Positions 23,347-36,660 of a stretch of DNA of 64,000 nt are shown piece after piece (position 1 is the first letter of the stretch; each line of letters begins with the position of its first letter). The DNA is taken from contig NC_079496.1 of the NCBI RefSeq assembly GCF_030052815.1, positions 70,669,652 to 70,733,651 on the forward strand, written 5' to 3'. This DNA comes from Hevea brasiliensis (taxonomy: Eukaryota > Streptophyta > Magnoliopsida > Malpighiales > Euphorbiaceae). Under the pieces are notes generated by a model. The model was not told the DNA's origin and ran no database searches. It was given only the letters and a program-made list of their open reading frames with translations. The position numbers and the translations under genes were made by a program.

Positions 23347-25454
23347 TGTTAGTAGTATGCCCTAGAGCATATCATTTAGTATGTATCTTGTACATATATT
23401 TATTAATAAAAGGTATTTCCACTTTTCTGTTTACATAATATATTTATGTGTAATAGAAAAGGTCCATTGATATTTTGTTAGAAATTCGATTCTTAAGTTG
23501 TTAAGAATATGAGTGACAGTATTTCTAGTACAAAGTATCATAAATAGGTTCACAATCGAGGATACTTCATAATAAGGACATGACTTATCCAGAAAGATTG
23601 TATTCATGTTTGTTACCAAGTTATTTATATGAGATATAAATAAGATAGAATGGTGAGTCTCATGCCATATGGCAAACATGATAGGCACTTATAAATGATC
23701 AGTAGGCCGAACCAGTGACACTTATGATAAGCACATGGAGTTTACTCTTGTCAATGTTTTGTCATAAATCATATCAGTGCACATAATCTTTAGACCTGAG
23801 ATATCACAGTTATCTTGTATATAGGTAGTTTAAGTTTGATACTGCTTTCATACTTGTACTATATATGGATATATGGTCATGTGTTGGCTCCTACTAGTTA
23901 TATATGGAGGTAGGTGTTTATCAAGATGGAATCTGTTCCTCTAAGTAAATAGAGATAAAATCCTATATTTATTTAATTGTTCTTGATGTTTCAAGTTCCT
24001 GGCCAGGACAGATAGATTTATTCAGAAAAGAGTTTCCAATGAGAAAATCTTTTTAATCAAGAACTGGAATTAAAAGAGAACATAATATTCATAGCAAATG
24101 GAGTTTGACATAAACCATCACTCCAGCTTGAGTTGGGATTTTGTAGCAGAGAGATTCCAGTGCATGGTAATATATGATTATAGGTTCATTTAAGGTAAAC
24201 CTTATTACTAATTGGGTGGCCATGGCATGCTATGCTAGGTGTTAACCATGGTCTATGAGGTGCATAAAATGATTTAGAGAAATCATTTATGGTAAGAAAG
24301 AGTTCTGATGATATTAAGAGTTGATATCATATCTCATTGTCAATTAGTGATGAGCCTAGTAAGTCACACATATATACAAGTTATCACTTAATTAAATATG
24401 ATTTAATTAATTAATTAAGGAGTTTAATTGATTAATTAAATAGATTTGGTTTGCAATTAGATTGCAAAGTCCCTAGCATGACTTGAAACCAAATCTAGAT
24501 TATTAGATGTATAGTATAAGTTAAATTTATATTTAAAGTTTTTAAATATGAATTTAATTAATGAGAAATTAATTAATAGAGATTAATTAATTAATTTATA
24601 TTTGATATAAATTGATTAGAAGAAGAGAAATAATTATTTTGGGTTAAGAACTCAAAATTAAGACATAGGGGTATTTTGGTCATTTCACAGGGTGACATGT
24701 GGCACCATGAGATGGTGACACATGGCATTACACATAAGCTTGCCAAATATCTTTTAATCATGTAAGATGATTAAAATTAAGATTAAATATAGGTTTGACA
24801 CTTGGCACAATGTGATTGGGTTAATTAAACCTAGAACCAATCAGAGGGTGACATGTGGCAAGGGTTTAATGTGTTGACCTAGCTATATAAGTGTTGTTAT
24901 GAATTAAAAATAAGACAACCAGCAGCCACTCCTCCTTTGTCATGCCATTTTGAGGCTCTCCATCTCTTCTTCTTCATCTCTCATCAATTCAAAGAGATTA
25001 GCCATCAATCTCTTAAATTAAAAATACTAGAAATCGTTTCTAGTGTCCTGTTTACATCTTTAATCTCTTAAAAGGCAGAACTTGATTTTCTAAATAATAT
25101 AAAAAGCTTTAGAAGCTGTTCAAGGGCTGCCATAGGTGTTCTTGGTGTGGACAAGCTAGAGGGACAACATCTGGTGTCCTGAAGACGCATCTCAAAGGTG
25201 CAAATACACTACAGTGCATCAAGAGGTTAGTGTGTTTGTTCTTGATTTAATCTAGGGTTCTAAAATTAGTCTGATTAATTTTAAAATCTTAAATGGCAAA
25301 TACAGATCCAAAAACATATTAAAAGAGTTTTAATATGTTGTTTATCAATGAAATCAAATAGATAAAAATAAATCTTGCATAATGCATGTGACCCTAGGTA
25401 AAAATTTTGAATTCAATGGCATAAACTTGTGTTTTTCACGCTTCCGTTCCTTCA
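23347..25454 (+). repeat. Copia B 3' LTR
   Basis: A 2108-bp LTR collinear with 4046-6152. It starts TGTTAGTAGTATGCCC after the purine-rich GTGGGAGAT and ends CCTTCA at 25454. The next bases, TCATC, pair with TCATT before the 5' LTR as the target duplication, and copia A pol resumes there. Confidence 0.96.
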
Positions 25455-27103
25455 TCATCCACTAGAGAGATATGGTTTTCTTCATGAAGATGAACAAGGG
25501 TTGTTTGCTATTGAAGAAATAGATCATGGCGATGATCCTTTTACCTATGAAGAAGCTATATCAAATATAGACTCTTCTAAATGGATTGAAGCTATGAAAT
25601 CCGAAATTGATTCTATGTATAAGAACCAAGTTTGGGATCTTGTTAACCCCCCTGAAGGTATTGTACCTATAGGAAATAAATGGATTTTCAAGAAGAAAAT
25701 TGGTTCTGATGCAAAGGTAGAGACCTATAATCCATGGTTAGTTGCGAAAGGGTTTCGCCAAAGGCAAGGGATTGACTATGATAAGACTTTCTCGCTTGTT
25801 GCCATGCTTAAATCAATTAGGATTTTATTAGTAATAGCTGCATGTTGTGATTATGAAATTTGGTAGATGGATGTTAAAACAGCTTTTCTCAATAGAAACA
25901 TTGATGAAAACATTTTCATGGAACAACCTAGGGGTTTTGAATCCCAAAAGAGTTCCAAGGTGTGCAACCTAAAACGATCCATTAATGGGTTGAAACAAGC
26001 TTTGAGGAGTTGGAACATCCATTTTGATGAAGCCATTAAATCATTTGATTTTATCAAATATGTGGATGAGCCATGTGTATATAAGAAGGTTAGTGGGAGT
26101 GCTATCACTTTCCTTGTCTTATATGTAGATGACATTTTGTTGATTAGGCAACGACATAGGTATGTTGACAACTGTCAAGGTATGGTTGTCAAATACATTC
26201 TCCATGAAAGACTTAGGGGAAGCACTTGGAATTTGCATATATAGAGATAGAGCAAAAAGAATAATTGGTTTATCTCAAAGTCTATACTTGGAAAAGGTGT
26301 TAAAAAGTTTAACATGCTTGATTCCAAGAGGGGATTGTTACCAGTATGACATGATATCCATCTTTTTAAAGAGATGTCTCCAAAGACACCTGAAGAAAGA
26401 GACAAAATGGCCAGGATTCCATATTCCTTGGCTATTGGAATTTTAATGAATGCAATATTGTGTACTAGGCTGAATATCGTGTATGCTGTTAGTTTGACAA
26501 GTAGACTTCAATCCAATCCAGGTTTGGAACACTGGATAGCTATCAAAAATATCCTTAAGTACTTGAGAAGAACTAAGGATTTATTCTTGATCTATGGAGG
26601 TGGTGACCTACATTTGGATGGTTATACTGATTCTGATTTTCAATCAGATATCGATAATAGAAAGTCTATCTCTAGATTTGTGTTCATTTGTGATGGAGGT
26701 GCAGTTAGTTGAAAGAGCTCCAAATATAGTATGACTGCTGATTCCACTACAGAGTCAGAGTACATTGCTGCAAAAGAGGCTGTTTGGATAAAAAAAAGTT
26801 TGTGATAGAACTTGCAGTAGTTCCTTCCATTGAGTCAATAGTTCCTCTCTACTATGACAACAATGGAGCGGTTATACAGGTTAATGAACCCCAATCTCAC
26901 TAGAAATCCAAACACATTGAAAGGCGCTACCACATTATCAGAGAGATAGTTGGGCGAGGCAATGTAGCCATGCAAAAAATAGCATCAACCGAAAATCCAG
27001 CTAATCCATTCTCGAAGGCTATGTCACAAGCATAGTTAGACCAACATCTTGAGATGATGGGTCTGAGACACTGTAATGAATGGCTCTAGTGCTAATGGGA
27101 GAT
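25455..27103 (+). pseudogene. Copia A pol, 3' half (reverse transcriptase and RNase H)
   Basis: This picks up the copia A polyprotein where it was cut at 4045. The sequence RYGFLHEDEQ is followed by WIEAMKSEIDSMYKNQVWDL, MDVKTAFLN and an intact YVDD active site (LYVDDILLI, around 26122-26135). A stop lies at 25864-25866, a frameshift near 26150 moves the reading to two other frames (26162-26446 and 26374-26712), and the RNase H part (GYTDSDFQSD, then about 26713-27030) has several stops and small losses. Damage is heavier than in copia B, consistent with A being the older host element. It ends at the copia A 3' LTR. Confidence 0.92.
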
Positions 27104-27995
27104 TGTTAGTAGTATACCCTATAGCATATCATATTTTATGTATCTTTTACATTTTTAATTAATAAAAGGCATTTTCACTTTTCTGTTTATATAATTTATT
27201 TATGTGAAATTGAAAAGGTCTATTGATATTTTGTTAGAAATTCTATTCTTAAGTTGTTAAGAATATGAGTAACAGTATTTCTAGTACAAAGTACGATAAA
27301 TTGGTTCACAATAGAGGATACTTCACAAAGGACATGACTTATCCAGAAAGATTGTAATCATGTAAAGTATTAATATGAGATATAAATAAGTTGGAATGGT
27401 AAGTCTCATGCCACATAACAAATATGATAGGCACTTATAAAGGATAAGTAAGCCGAACCAATGACGCTTATGACAAGCACATGGAGTTTACTCTTGTCAA
27501 TGCATTGTCATATATCATATTAGTGCATATAATCTTTAGACCTGAGATAACACAGTTATCTTGTATATAGGTGGTTTGAGTTTGATACTGCTTTCATACT
27601 CGTATTGTGTATGGGTATATGGGCATGTGTTGGCTCTTACTAGTTATATATGGAGATAGGTATTGATCAATATGGAATCCATTACCTTAAGTAAATAGGG
27701 ATAAAATCCTATGTTAATTTAATTGTTCTTGATTATTCAAGTTATTAGCCAGGACAGATAGATTTAGTCAGAAAAGAGTTTCTGACAAGAAAATCTTATT
27801 AATCAAGAATTGGAATTAAAAGAGAATATAATGTTCATAGCAAATGGAGTTTGACATTAACCATAACTCCAGTTAGAATTGGGATTTTGTAACGGAGAGA
27901 TTTTAGTGCATGGTAACATATGATTAAAAGTTCATTTAAGGTATTCCTTATTATTGATTGGGTGGCCATAGCATGCTATGCTAAGTGTCAACCAT
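27104..27995 (+). repeat. Copia A 3' LTR, first part
   Basis: Starts TGTTAGTAGTATACCC and follows the copia B LTR sequence with many substitutions and small deletions up to 27995, where a solo gypsy LTR is inserted. ACCAT at 27991-27995 is one half of that insertion's duplication. Confidence 0.93.
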
Positions 27996-30900
27996 TGTCA
28001 CACCTTACCCCTCTGTAAGGCATAATATGATCCCATAGAATACCTAATGAACTATCGAACTTTACCTATAGATAACTCATTAAGTACCCTACAAGGGATT
28101 TTAAAACAATTTTCTTACTTTTTATAAGTGGTGAGCATTTTTTAATAGGTATTAAAACATTTAATTAAAGTTGAAAACTAGTTAAAATTTTTAGCCCATT
28201 TTATTTTTCCGCAAATTTTATAAAAATTTCGGCAGAGTGCCATATGTATTTTGAGAAAACAGTTCTTCAAATTCCTGTAAAAAGCACTTCCAATAATTTG
28301 TCTCAACAACTTCTTCAAATTCACAATCATCCCAATCAATTTCAACATCATTTATCAATCTCCAAAAATTCAAATCCACAATTTCCAATATTCAACAATC
28401 ATCAAAATACCATTAATCAATTTCATTCAATTTAAAGCAAAATACTTCCATTCATATTTCATTAAAGATAAAACAATTTATATACATCAATACAAAAATT
28501 TACACTAAGAGAAATTCAAACCAAAATTTATTACAAACTTTATACAAACTGCTAAAGACCAGTTTTACATGTCCATATCTTTACATACATTACATACATC
28601 AAAATAAATTTTTACAGTCAGGGTATAAAATATATCTAATAACTTCAAAGTAGGTAGCTCGTCAGTCCTCAGCAGCTCAATCTACTGCTCCTCTAGTCTC
28701 TAAATCTGCGATAGCAATAACAGCCATCGCTAAGTACTAGGACTCAGTGGTGCACAACATACTAAAATAATCTTTATGCAGAATTTAAATCATATTTATT
28801 CAAAAATTGGACTGAATATGAGAATTAAACACAAAACATGAATTATGAGATTTTAATCCAAACAATTTCATTTCAAAGTGTCAAAACAAATTTCATAAAA
28901 CCCACAGTTATATCATGCCATTCGAAACAAATATAATCTCAATAGCCAGAGGCTAAGGAGAAGTCACATCACAAGGCTAGCTAGCTCAAATATATGGATA
29001 TCCATTCAATTTCTTCTTCTACTGGCACACACCTCAACACTTCAGCCAGAGAATGAATCAAAATTCTAAACTGATTACCACCACTAGTCATGCTAGTGAG
29101 GTGTTCAAATATATGATCATGACACTGTGGTTTCAAAACTTATCTTAACAATTTACTAAACATTTATGCCATCTCAAATATACACAAATAACTTTCAACA
29201 ATTTAAATCAAAAGCATAATAAATATTTCGTCACAATGATGTCGCAATTCAATATTTCAAATTATTCAAAATAATATGCAGAAGAAAATTTACAGAAATT
29301 CTACGTTGTGCACAAACCTTATATGAGTCACCTTTTAGCCTTGACTCGACACCTCGGGTTCTTTCCCAGTGTTCTTTTCCACTGAAACACATAGTTTCAC
29401 AGTGTTTCAGTATCATAACTTAGCATAAATTCAAAAATAAATTTAATTTCACTTTTACCAAGCTCTAATGTGCTAAACTTGACGTTCTTTAAAATTTGTG
29501 TTTTGGGGTTACTATTCACGATACTATTCACGATACTATTCAAGTCAATTTGTTGACTTTTTAAGGCTTAATAGGTATGGAAATTCCAACTTCACCCACA
29601 TACCACATTTTGGTTACCAATTTTGTTGGTTTTGGTTGTTTTCTCAAAACTTAAGTCTTTTAGGTAAATTTGCAAATTTTCAATTTTGGTGTCTTAAGTT
29701 GCACTGTTCCATTGGTCATTTTACTGTAAGAATTTGGCAAAATTTTCTTCATAAAAAATGTTTTCTATTGTCTTAACTTTATTCTTCTTTTTAAATCACT
29801 CCATTTGGAGTTTTGTAGCTCAAGTTATAGCCATTTGAATCATGGCTGCCGGATTGGACTTAACCCAGATTTTTGGGCACCAAACTAGTTCTGGCAGTTT
29901 TAGGTCACCAAATTTGGGTGGCCAAATGACTTGGTTAAGGGCATAATTTGAGTTTGTGTTCTTCAAGAAAGTTTTAGGCCTATATCTCAACTTTCCACTG
30001 GTAAAATTTTAGATCATTTAGACCTGCCTAACCCAAGTTATGGCCAAATGAACAAATTCATTTGGTCATTTTTGTACAGGTCAGACTGCATAAATCCGAA
30101 TTTAGTCAATTTGTTCACTAGGTTTTGGTCACTTTTTGGGCATGATTTCTAAATGAAAAATGTTCCATTTTGTGTCTATTTTCATTCCCAATTGGTCTTA
30201 TACCAATTGGACTTGTAAATATTCAGTTTTGGTCCCTCAAAGAGACCTTGGTCCTGCTGTCTGTAGCATGACCATTTTCAATCCGAATTTCAACTCACTT
30301 CTAACACTTCCACCACATCTAAATTGGTCACAAATGCCCATTTTTCATTTCAAACAAGGTCAAACACACCCTTTGACCAATTCTCACATTTTTGCCTCCT
30401 AAACCCTAGGTGCCCAAAATCCTAACTCACTAATTTTGTTGCATATAACCAATTCAATACATATACACATGCTTCTTCAACTCAATCAAGCTCATACACA
30501 CTTTTAAGTCTATCAAATTCATGCATACACACATCAAAACCCTAGCTGGCCGAAATTAAGGTTTGGTCCCTCATAATTGTTTTTATTTCATTTCTTTAGT
30601 TTCTAAGTTAATTTAAGTAGCTAAGCATGCATTTAAATAGAAAATTGAAAGTTAAAATACTAACCTTAGGTGAAGTCCTTGATCTCACTTTTTCCTCCAA
30701 TTCCTCACTTTTTCTTTCCTCAGTTCTTCCTTTCTAGGGTAATTTAGAAGTTTTTTAGGGTTCAATGTTAGAAATTATGGGAGATATTCAAGTTATTCAA
30801 GCTTGAATAACTCATCAATGGTGGAAAAGCCATGGAGTTTAAAGAGAGGGGAGGTTCAGCCGACTTGAGGAGAGAGGAAGGAAATGAATTTTGTTTCTTT

Positions 30901-31546
30901 AATTTGTATACTTGTCTTCTAATTGACTTAGTCAAATTATCAAATAAATGAAAATTATTTATGACCTCATGTATGATGTCACCATGATGATGTCATAATC
31001 CTTCATTAAATTTGTTTTCTTTTCCTTTTGTTTTTCCATAACTTCTTCAATTTAATTATATATTTCAAAATTTTCTTTTCTCTGATTTTATTGGAAAGTT
31101 AGATCATGATTCACCTCTAGGGGTGAATTGACCAAATTGGCCCTCGCCGGTTCGACCCAGTTTGCAATTAATTCAATATTTCTTCTGGCTCCCTGACCTA
31201 ATTATTTGACTGGCCTAACAATTCTTTTTTGTGATTTTCTCTTTTCCACTATGCTCATAATAGTCCTAAGGACCACAGCATCATATTTTACGGTTTGAAA
31301 TTTGAGTTTAAATCGACTTTGTAATCCTTCTCGAGAAAGTCACCCATCGCTGTGACACTCAGCTCATTTAACTTCTTATGTTCTGTTTTTTTTTTCTTAT
31401 ACTTAACTAATTGGCAATTACTAATTATTTGTGTTTATGACTTATCTAGTTGTCTTAAGTGTGGTTCTAATCCCCTTAATTGTCCGGACCGACATCGGTC
31501 ACCGGAATAGTGAATTATACCAGGCTATACAAATAGGGTTGTTACA
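27996..31546 (-). mobile_element. Solo Ty3/gypsy LTR (subfamily 2)
   Basis: A 3551-bp LTR in minus orientation with ends TGTCACACC and GGGTTGTTACA, and no internal region. It is flanked by an exact ACCAT duplication (27991-27995 and 31547-31551). It resembles the LTRs of H and E (ACCAGGCTAT near the end). The donor-like AAG|GTTAGT starts its intron at 30664 (minus) and acceptor-like sites lie at 28706 and 28275. Open frames at 29498-29776 and 30160-30402 are antisense and match similar chance frames in H. Confidence 0.96.
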
Positions 31547-32541
31547 ACCATGGTCTACGAAATGCCTGAAATGATTTAGAGAAATCATAAAAGGTAAGAA
31601 GAGTTCTAATGATATTAAGAGATAATATTATTTCTCATTGTCAATAAGTAATGAGCCTAGTAAGTCACATATCTACACAAGTTAATCACCAAGTAAAAAT
31701 GTGATTTAATTGATTAATTAAAGGGTTTAATTAATTAATAGAATAGGTTTAGTTTGCAATAAGAATACAAGGTCCATAGCATAACTTGAAATCAAATCTA
31801 GGTTATTGGATGTATAATATAAATTAAATTTGTATTTAAAGTGTTTAAATATGAATTTAATTGTGAGAAATTAATTAATGGAGATTAATTAATTAATTAA
31901 TTTATATTTGATATAAATTGATTTGAAGAGGAGAAATTATAATTTTGGGTCGAGAGCTCAAATTAAAACATAAGGGTAAATTGGTTTTTTCACATGGTGA
32001 CATGTGGCACCATGAGATGGTGACACATGGCACCATATAAGCTTACCATTTGTCTTCCAATCATGAAAGATGATAACGAATCTACCTTTGACACTTGGCT
32101 TAATAAGATTAAGTCAAACAAAAGTATGATTAGATCATATGGTGACATGTGGCAAGGAAGTAAGTGAACTTTAACCTAAGTATATAAGTGAAAGGAAGAA
32201 AGAAAAAGTTATCTTCTTCTTCTCTTCCATTTTGGACAAGCTAAAGGGACTACAATTGGAGTCCTAGGAGCACCCAAGGGAGCAAGAAAGTTTGATTCTT
32301 CACCTTAGATGTAAGAAATCAAAAACCCCTCTTTTAGTTAGGGTTTAATTAATTAAATTCCTAAAGTTTAATTCTTGATGGCAAATGAATCTTTAGTGCA
32401 TGCTAAAATGTGTTTTGGTATGCTTTTGGGCATTAAAAATTGATTAGGCACATAACTCATCAAGTATGATGCATGTAACCCTAGATTAAATTTTAAATTT
32501 CAATGCTCTAATGCCTTAAATTCCATGTTTCTATGCCTTCA
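31547..32541 (+). repeat. Copia A 3' LTR, second part
   Basis: Continues the copia A LTR after the solo LTR. It keeps the TGACATGTGGC repeats near 32000-32150 and a TATATAAG at 32181-32188. It ends CCTTCA at 32541. Both parts together are about 1.88 kb, somewhat shorter than the copia B LTRs. GTTTA (32542-32546) should be the right-hand target duplication of copia A; its partner is outside the window. Confidence 0.9.
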
Positions 32542-33548
32542 GTTTAATCAAGCCAAACCACTAAAACCCTATCCTTCCAAAGCTAGCCGAATTTTTTCCC
32601 CCCTATATCATGCATAATTTTCATGCTTTACTATGTAATTTCCCAGCAATCAATCTTAATTCAATGAATATGTAACTAATTAAAGCTTAGATGACTCTTA
32701 TCTCACTTAGCACTTTTTCTATCTTTCAATTCTTTAAGGTTTCTTTAGTTTTCTTTCTTCCAATCTTCTAATCAAGATCAAATCGGAAGTTTTCTATTAA
32801 TTTGGTAAGATAATTAGAAAAAAAATGGAGGATTAAAAGCTTGGTATGGTTGAAAATGGATGAAGAAGGAAGAGAGAGGTGGGGCGGCACTCTTGGGAGG
32901 AAGAAAATGAAATTATTTGGTTTATAATTCTTTTTGTCTTCTTATATACAAATATCCAAAATTAATTATTTAAATTATAATTTTAATTATTATTATTTTT
33001 ACAATTTATTTAATTCCTTCCATGTCCCTTCTCAATTTTCCATTTACCAATTACTAATTTAATTCCTATTTCAATAGATTAGTCTCACTCATTTTAATGG
33101 ACATTTAGGTCAAAAGTCAACTCTTGAAGTGAATTGACCGCCCTTCATCGAGTTATAGTCCATCTTTTTTCATAATACCCCATAAGTCCTTAGGTTTTGA
33201 TTCACTTATTTGTGCTTGTTCCCTTTTTATTTCTTTGATTTAATCATTCCAAATAATTCTTCAATTAATCCTCAATTAAGGATCCTATAGGGTTCCACAC
33301 GAATTTAGGGTAGCAACTGAACTAACAGTTGCTTCCCAGATAGGTCACCCATCGCCAGGGACTTAAGCTCATTTAACCGATTTATACTTTATTTCACTTA
33401 TTTTCCTCCAACCTCATTTGTTCTTTACTAATTTAATTTATAGCTTTTCTATGTGATTTAAGTATGGTTCCAGACATCCTAACTGTCCAAACAGACATTA
33501 GTTGCTGGAATAATAGAATGTGGAACTACCTAATATGAGGGTGTTACA
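32542..33548 (-). repeat. Gypsy LTR fragment K
   Basis: An LTR piece in minus orientation that ends GAGGGTGTTACA and contains the conserved GGTCACCCATCGC block near 33342-33360. It is the start (on the minus strand) of a gypsy LTR; the rest would lie left of copia A, outside the window. It is followed by integrase sequence in the other orientation, so K was probably inserted into element L. No coding is seen. Confidence 0.8.
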
Positions 33549-33760
33549 CTAAGTCTGCACACTTCCTAATAGTGAAGATGGATTATAGTCTGGACAGGTT
33601 GGCAAAGCTGCATATTGATGAAGTGGTGAGATTACATAGAGTGCCAGTATCTATTATATCTGATATAGATCCGAGATTTACTTCTAGATTCTGAAGTAGT
33701 CTTTAAAACGCTCTAGGAAATAGATTGAATTTTAGCACAACATTCCACCCACAGACAGAT
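33549..33760 (+). pseudogene. Gypsy integrase fragment L
   Basis: About 210 bp of gypsy integrase core matching elements C and [45 protein letters not shown]. In-frame stops follow the RFTSRF motif at 33692-33694 and again at about 33704. It is squeezed between LTR K and LTR E and is the oldest visible layer here. Confidence 0.88.
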
Positions 33761-34769
33761 TGTAACACCCCTATTTGCATAGCCTGATATATTTCATTAT
33801 TCTGGTGACCGGTGTTAGTCCGAACAATTAAAGGGATTAGAACCACATCTAAGACAACTAGATAAGCCCTAAACACAAATAATTAGTAATTGTTAAATAG
33901 TTAAGTATAAATAAGAAAAATAGAAAATAAGAAGCTAAATGAGCCGTGAGTCACAGCGATGGGTGACCTTCTCGGCAAAGATTGGGAAGTCGATTTAAAC
34001 TCAAATTTTGAAACTTAAAATGTGACACCGCGGTCCTTAGGACTATTGTGAATATAGTGGAAAAGAGAAAATCACGAAAAGGAACTGTTAAGGCAGTCAA
34101 ATAATTAGGTCAGGGATCTGGAAAAAATATTGAATTATTTGCAAATCAGGTCAAATCGGCGAGGGGCAATTTGGTCAATTGACCCCTAGAGCTGACTCTT
34201 GACCTAACTGTCAAATAAAATAGGAAAAAAGAAAATTTCAGAATCGGGAATTAAATTAAAGAACTAATGAAAAAATAAATTTAAAAAAAAAAGGGAAAAT
34301 GAAAAAGTGAAAAGTGATGACATCATGCATGATGCAATAAATATTATAATTAAAATTTAATTAATTTAATTTATGGTCTTCCTAAATGATAAATCCATAA
34401 AATAAAAAGAAAAGAAAGAAATAAAAAAAAAAGACTCATCTTCTCCTTTTTAGCCGTCCTCCCTCTCTCATCTCTCCCCCATTTCACCATGAAAGGAAAC
34501 TCCATTAAAGCTTGCTTCAAGCTTTTAAACCTCTACTAAACCCTAATTTCTCCCTTAACCACTTCATTAAACCTTGTGTTTAGGCTTTGGGAAGAAGATT
34601 GAAGAAGCAAGGAAAAAGAAAAAAGAAGAGAATTGAAGAATTGGACATCAAAGATTGAGGTTAATCATTTAAACTTAGAATTTTTGGCCTAGTGTTTATG
34701 TCTAGTCTAATTAACTTAGATTTTAACTTAAAATTAAATGAAAATAATTATTGGTGGACTAGAAGTAAA
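33761..34769 (+). repeat. Gypsy LTR E (subfamily 2), first part
   Basis: Starts TGTAACACCCCTATTTGC within integrase fragment L, with CAGAT just before as its presumed left target duplication. It carries the conserved GCGATGGGTGACC block at 33957-33969 and a weaker donor-like GAG|GTTAAT at 34660, 899 bp from the start. It is split at 34769 by element D and resumes at 45695. Confidence 0.88.
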
Positions 34770-35515
34770 TGTCACACCCTACCCCTCTGTAAGGCATAAC
34801 ATGATCCCGTAGTATACCTAATGAATTACCAACTTCGTCTACTGATAACCCATTAAATACACTACAAGGGATTTTAAAACTTTTCTTACTTCTTTTTATA
34901 GTGGTGAGCACTATTTACAGGTGTTAAAAACCTTTTTGAACTGAAGTGAAACAGCTAACACATTTGGACTATTAATAATTTCTGTAAAAATTTTGGCAGA
35001 GTGCCATCTGTATTTTAGACAAAACAGTTCTTAAAAAACCTGTAAAAAGCACTTCAATATTTTTCTCAATCTCAAACTCCAACATAATTCAACACAATAT
35101 GTTTTTCAACTCAAATCCACAATAATTTTTCAAAGACTGAGATAAAAGAAATACAGTACAAATTTTTCAAGCCAAAATACTCATAATTTACTTTACAACT
35201 TCAATGTATAATTTCAATTTACAACTGCTCAAAACCAAGAACAATATATACATACAATGAACATACATTACAGTACAAAATACAAAATGTGGTATACTCA
35301 ATATACCCGATGATTTCTCAATGTAGTACTAGCAGCCTAGTCTGCTGCCCTGTCAGTCTGTCTACCTGCGACAGCAATGAAAAGATATCGCTGAGTAAAA
35401 TTTACTCAGTGGTGCACAATAACCATTTGAAATGCGATATATAAATCTTTTATTGACAGTTCACAAATCAAATGATTCACAATTCCATTCCACAATTTAC
35501 AAAATTCATCTAACA

Positions 35516-35900
35516 CAAATTTGATCAAATAACTGAGTAACACAGTTTTGCCAATCAATAACACAATTTGATCAAATAACTGAATGATATCGTTTTGCAA
35601 ATCAATAACACAATTCGATCAAATAACTGAATAATATCATTTTGCAAATCAATAACACAATTTGATAAAATAACTGAATAATACAATGTTGCCAATCAAT
35701 AACATAATTTGATCAAATAACTGAATAATATCATTTTGCAAATCAATAACACAATTCGATCAAATAACTGAATAATATCGTTTTGCAAATCAATAACACA
35801 ATTCGATCAAATAACTGAATAATATCGTTTTGCAAATCAATAACACAATTCGATCAAATAACTGAATAATACAATATTGCCAATCAATAACACAATTTAG
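35516..35900 (+). repeat. 47-bp minisatellite, 8 units (D 3' LTR)
   Basis: GATCAAATAACTGA recurs every 47 bp at 35523, 35570, 35617, 35664 (GATAAAAT), 35711, 35758, 35805 and 35852. Units 4 and 8 carry a variant with ACAAT(G/A)TTGCC, suggesting duplication of a four-unit block. The matching array in the other LTR is 42181-42562. Confidence 0.93.
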
Positions 35901-36342
35901 GCTATGACACAGTTTTACCAAACATGCCGTGTTGTGCGCCACTACAAGACATACTCACCCCAATAATCGAAATCAATGAGGGAGGAAGCTAGCTGAATAA
36001 TGAGTACTCATCCACACTCACCTCAGACTGGCAAGTCAAAGAGGGAGGAACATAATCACACTCACCCCAGGCTGATAAGTCAAAGAGGGAGGAATATATC
36101 ACACTCACCCCATAAATGGAGGAGGAACATAGTAACAGTGTCATGCCAAGTGTGAATTAAAACAATTTCAAATCACAATATTTCATACAAACCATAAATC
36201 ACATTTTATCTCAAAATTTCCATTTGCAAAGTTGGCAACACAATAAGTTCCAAATAATATTCCCGAAACCAAAGCAATCAAAACTTATTCATAACTCATT
36301 TCTCCACATAAATTTGCTAGTAAAAGCAGTGAATATAAAAGT

Positions 36343-36660
36343 ATTGTGCACGGACACAACTTAAAACTATAATGTTGAATTAAATTTTTTACGTAGAAAA
36401 TGAGAAGTCAAAATTATTGTGCATAAACACAATTTAAAATAATAACATATAAATAATCGTAATTTATTTCAATTGAAAAATTCAAAAGAAATACTTATTG
36501 TGCACAAACACAATTTAAAATAATACAAATAATCATAATTTATTCCAATTGAAAAATTCAAAAGAATTAATTATTGTGCACAAACACAATTTAAAACAAT
36601 AACATATAAATAATCGTAATTTATTTCAATTGAAAAATTCAAAAGAAATACTATTGTGCA
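36343..36660 (+). repeat. 76-81-bp tandem repeat, about 4 units (D 3' LTR)
   Basis: ATTGTGCAC(A/G)AACACAA-type starts occur at 36343, 36416, 36497, 36573 and 36653, each followed by an AATCGTAATTTATT and a TTGAAAAATTCAAAAGAA block. The equivalent in the right LTR is about 43063-43318. Confidence 0.85.

Noticed and set aside
28244..28435. Short frames in subfamily 2 LTRs (also 46863-47060 and 48083-48355)
   Set aside because: They sit in the same LTR block in different copies, are AT-rich and antisense, and are not conserved as protein.
32542..33548. Possible host gene sequence in the interval between copia A and LTR E
   Set aside because: The end GAGGGTGTTACA and the GGTCACCCATCGC block identify it as gypsy LTR; no exon-like reading was found.
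35516..35900. Regular repeats that could suggest a CRISPR array
   Set aside because: The 47-bp units are directly adjacent with no unique spacers, and the setting is a plant retrotransposon LTR.
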